In this document: positions 61,894 to 64,000 of the stretch, piece by piece
How positions within the stretch are numbered: the first letter of the stretch is position 1
How the letters are laid out: the number at the start of each line of letters is the position of its first letter
Source of the DNA: Kaistia hirudinis
GTDB taxonomy: Bacteria > Pseudomonadota > Alphaproteobacteria > Rhizobiales > Kaistiaceae
Direction: 5' to 3'
NCBI RefSeq assembly: GCF_014196455.1
Contig: NZ_JACIDS010000001.1
Location: forward strand, 1 to 64,000
Length of the DNA stretch: 64,000 nucleotides
Notes under the pieces: model-generated
Told to the model about the DNA's origin: nothing
Database searches by the model: none
Seen by the model: the letters and a program-made list of their open reading frames with translations, nothing else
Translations under genes and position numbers: made by a program

Positions 61894-62745
61894 GTGCCCG
61901 CGGCCGCCGATGCCACGCCGCTGGCGCTGGTTTGCGGCGGCGGCTCGTTTCCGATGGCGGTCGCCGACTCCGCGTTGCGCGACGGCCGCCCGGTCGTGCT
62001 GTTCGCCATTCGCGGCTTTGCCGATCCGGATTCGGTGCAGCGCTATGATCATGAATGGATCCATCTCGGCGCGGTCGAGAAGCTGATCTCGTTGCTGCGG
62101 CGCCGCGGCTGCCACGACATCGTCATCGTCGGCAATGTCCTTCGCCCACATTGGTGGCAGATCCGCCTCGACTTGATGACGATCCGCCTGCTGCCGCGCA
62201 TTCTCGCCGCCATGCGCGGCGGGGACGACCACATGCTGTCGCGGCTCGCCGAGTTCGTCGAGGAGCAGGGCTTCGCGCTGATGGGCGCGCATGAGGTCGC
62301 GCCGGATCTGCTGGTGCCGGCCGGTGTCCTCGGCAGCGTGCAGCCCCGGCCGGCGGATCTCGAGGATGCGCGAATCGGGCTCGATGTCGTGCGTACGCTC
62401 GGCCCCTTCGATGTCGGGCAGGGCGTCGTGGTGGCGCGGCGCCACGTCCAGGCCGTCGAAGCGGCGGAGGGGACGGACTGGATGCTCGAGCGCTGCGCGC
62501 TGCTGCGCCAGCGCGGCCGCGTCAAGCTGCCGGATCGTGCCGGCGTGCTGGTGAAGGCGCCGAAGCCGGGGCAGGACCGGCGCGTCGACCTGCCGTCGAT
62601 CGGCCGTCTCACGGTCGAGATGGCCGCCAAGGCCGGCCTCGCCGGTATCGCGGTCGAGCCGGGCGGCGTCATGGCGGTCGGCATGGCGGAGATGGTCCGC
62701 GAGGCGGATCGTCTCGGGCTCTTCATTTACGGTATCGCGGAATGA
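61894..62745 (+). CDS. lpxI: UDP-2,3-diacylglucosamine pyrophosphatase LpxI
   Basis: A 283-residue LpxI (former DUF1009) protein. LALVCGGGSFPMAVADSA at the start, the VIVGNVLRPHWWQIRLD segment, and the C-terminal LPSIGRLTVEMAAKAGLAGI and EPGGVMAV loops are typical. It replaces LpxH in alphaproteobacteria, making lipid X. The GTG at 61894 has AGTAGGG upstream and sits four bases after lpxA; an ATG at 61873 would overlap lpxA. Confidence 0.95.
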   Translation: MPAAADATPLALVCGGGSFPMAVADSALRDGRPVVLFAIRGFADPDSVQRYDHEWIHLGAVEKLISLLRRRGCHDIVIVGNVLRPHWWQIRLDLMTIRLLPRILAAMRGGDDHMLSRLAEFVEEQGFALMGAHEVAPDLLVPAGVLGSVQPRPADLEDARIGLDVVRTLGPFDVGQGVVVARRHVQAVEAAEGTDWMLERCALLRQRGRVKLPDRAGVLVKAPKPGQDRRVDLPSIGRLTVEMAAKAGLAGIAVEPGGVMAVGMAEMVREADRLGLFIYGIAE

Positions 62746-63932
62746 CGGCGGGCGAGGCGCGTCCGCTCCGCGTCTTCCTCGTCGCGGGGGAGGAATCGGG
62801 CGACGCACTGGCGGCGCCCCTGATGCACGCGCTGGCGGCGCGGAAGGGTGGCGCGCGCTTCGTCGGGGTCGGTGGCGACCGGATGCGCGCGGCGGGGCTC
62901 GAATCGCTCTTTCCGATGGAAGACCTGACGGCGATGGGGTTCGCCGCTGTCATCGGCAAGCTGCCGACGATCCTGCGCCGCATGCGGCAGACCGTCGAGG
63001 CGATCATCGCCGATCCGCCAGATGTCGTGGTGCTGGTCGATTCGCCCGATTTCACCCACCGCGTCGCGGCCCGCCTGCGCGCGCGGCGGCCCGATATCCC
63101 GATCGTCAAATATGTCGCGCCGACCGTCTGGGCCTGGCGCTCCGGCCGCGCCCGCGCGCTGGCGCCGATCGTCGACCATGTGCTGGCCCTGCTGCCATTC
63201 GAGCCCAAGGTGATGGCGGATCTCGGCGGCCCTCCGACGCGCTATGTCGGCCATTCGCTCTCCGAGGAGCGCGCCGAGCTGCGGCCCTCGGCGGAGGAGG
63301 CGGAACGGCGGCGGGCGTCTCCGCCCCTGCTGCTGGTCCTGCCTGGCAGTCGTGGCCAGGAAATCCGGATGATGGCGCCGCTCTTCGGCAAGGCGCTGGC
63401 GATCCTGGCGGATCGCGGACACCGCTTCGAACTCGTGCTGCCGACGCCGCCGCGCCTCAAGGGCCGGATCGAGACGCTGACCGCGGACTGGACGGTGAAG
63501 CCGCGCATCGTGACGGATCCGGCGGTGAAGCGCGCAGCCTTCCGCTCGGCCTATGCGGCGCTCGCCGCCTCCGGAACGGTCACGCTCGAACTCGCGCTCG
63601 CCCGCATCCCCATGGTCGGCGCCTATCGCCTGCCGAACTGGGAGGCGATCATCGCCTGGTTCGCGCTGAAAACGCGTACGATCCTGCTCGCCAACATCGT
63701 GCTGGGCAAGCAGGTGATCCCCGAGGTGATGCAGCTCGACTGCACGCCGGAGCGCCTCGCCGATGCGCTGGAGCCGATCCTGCGCGAGGGCCCGGCGCGT
63801 GAGGCGCAGTTCGCGGCGTTCGATGAGATCGAGCGCGTCCTGGATACGGGCGGGCGCACCAGCGCGGAGATCGCCGCCGAAGTGGTCGAGGCCGCCGCGG
63901 CCGGGCGAAACAGGCCGGCGCGGCTCTCCTGA
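62742..63932 (+). CDS. lpxB: Lipid A disaccharide synthase
   Basis: A 396-residue GT19 glycosyltransferase. FLVAGEESGDALAA near the start, VGGDRM, the PTVWAWRSGRA segment (about residue 127), LPGSRGQEI (about 203) and SGTVTLELAL (about 285) are conserved. It couples lipid X and UDP-diacylglucosamine. It overlaps lpxI by four bases. Confidence 0.97.
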   Translation: MTAGEARPLRVFLVAGEESGDALAAPLMHALAARKGGARFVGVGGDRMRAAGLESLFPMEDLTAMGFAAVIGKLPTILRRMRQTVEAIIADPPDVVVLVDSPDFTHRVAARLRARRPDIPIVKYVAPTVWAWRSGRARALAPIVDHVLALLPFEPKVMADLGGPPTRYVGHSLSEERAELRPSAEEAERRRASPPLLLVLPGSRGQEIRMMAPLFGKALAILADRGHRFELVLPTPPRLKGRIETLTADWTVKPRIVTDPAVKRAAFRSAYAALAASGTVTLELALARIPMVGAYRLPNWEAIIAWFALKTRTILLANIVLGKQVIPEVMQLDCTPERLADALEPILREGPAREAQFAAFDEIERVLDTGGRTSAEIAAEVVEAAAAGRNRPARLS

Positions 63933-63976
63933 CGCCGGCGCGGCCTGTCGCATAGCCGTCTTACTAGCTGGCTATG
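63910..63976 (+). terminator. Inverted repeats after lpxB
   Basis: ACAGGCCG (63910-63917) pairs with CGGCCTGT (63941-63948) across the lpxB stop, and CATAGCC (63951-63957) pairs with GGCTATG (63970-63976). Neither is followed by a T-run. They may mark the end of the lipid A operon. No gene is visible in 63933-64000. Confidence 0.3.
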
Positions 63977-64000
63977 ATCCGGCGGTGCAGGGTCCGTCAC

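Noticed and set aside
60474-62009. 511-codon minus-strand frame across fabZ-lpxA-lpxI
   Set aside because: It is the antisense of three conserved essential genes and has no recognisable motif.
63623-64000. Minus-strand reading at the right edge, considered as the 3' end of gltA that often follows lpxB
   Set aside because: The translation overlaps lpxB and shows no citrate synthase C-terminal motif; another frame stops after a few codons.

Overview
The window reads as a chromosome segment of a GC-rich alphaproteobacterium, most likely of the order Hyphomicrobiales. The order rpsB-tsf-pyrH-frr-uppS-cdsA-dxr-rseP-bamA-lpxD-fabZ-lpxA-lpxI-lpxB at 49.5-63.9 kb, with LpxI rather than LpxH, is the usual alphaproteobacterial arrangement. 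Genus cannot be decided from the sequence. I saw no tRNA, rRNA, CRISPR array, insertion sequence or phage gene.

Layout. 1-1.2 kb: the end of a UDP-sugar dehydrogenase gene and a nucleotide-sugar epimerase (surface polysaccharide). 1.2-49.3 kb: about 48 kb of catabolic and uptake genes in tight operons. Minus strand, right to left: ABC importer with class II aldolase and GntR regulator (37.4-32.3 kb); PPC-domain protein plus ECF transporter core (31.3-28.4 kb); a nine-gene operon with an HpaB-type flavin monooxygenase, amidase, PuuE-like deacetylase, amidohydrolase, flavin reductase, arylmalonate-decarboxylase-like protein, PgdA-like hydrolase, CxxC microprotein and CobW GTPase (28.2-19.6 kb); flavin monooxygenase, ArcS-core-like protein, dihydroxyphthalate-decarboxylase-like protein and AraC regulator (19.4-15.0 kb); aminotransferase, HDAC-family deacetylase and aldehyde dehydrogenase (14.8-10.8 kb); 8-oxoguanine-deaminase-like hydrolase, ABC ATPase, fused ABC permease and VOC protein (10.6-6.5 kb); and binding protein, old yellow enzyme, aldo/keto reductase, nucleoside hydrolase and ECF S component (6.1-1.2 kb). 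Plus strand: a ten-gene operon at 37.6-48.4 kb with amidase, cupin, nucleoside hydrolase, LLM monooxygenase, aldehyde dehydrogenase, a three-part FAD/2Fe-2S oxidase and two THI5-like proteins without signal peptides, then an SDR gene.

How the genes fit together. The same enzyme types recur: two nucleoside hydrolases, two amidases, two aldehyde dehydrogenases, two polysaccharide-deacetylase-fold hydrolases, two amidohydrolases, and binding proteins of the NMT1/THI5 type. The simplest reading (inference) is a region for taking up nucleosides, bases or related N-heterocycles, opening their rings by flavin oxygenation and C-N hydrolysis, and using the nitrogen. Two good sigma-54 promoter matches, in front of the flavin monooxygenase operon (19.55 kb) and the ABC importer (37.42 kb), fit nitrogen control. 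A TTGTATRC-type motif recurs in the intergenic regions around the GntR gene and suggests a local regulon.

49.5-63.9 kb is the conserved translation, nucleotide, isoprenoid, outer-membrane assembly and lipid A cluster. It is ordinary in content and carries several intrinsic-terminator-like hairpins sharing a TTCGT tail.
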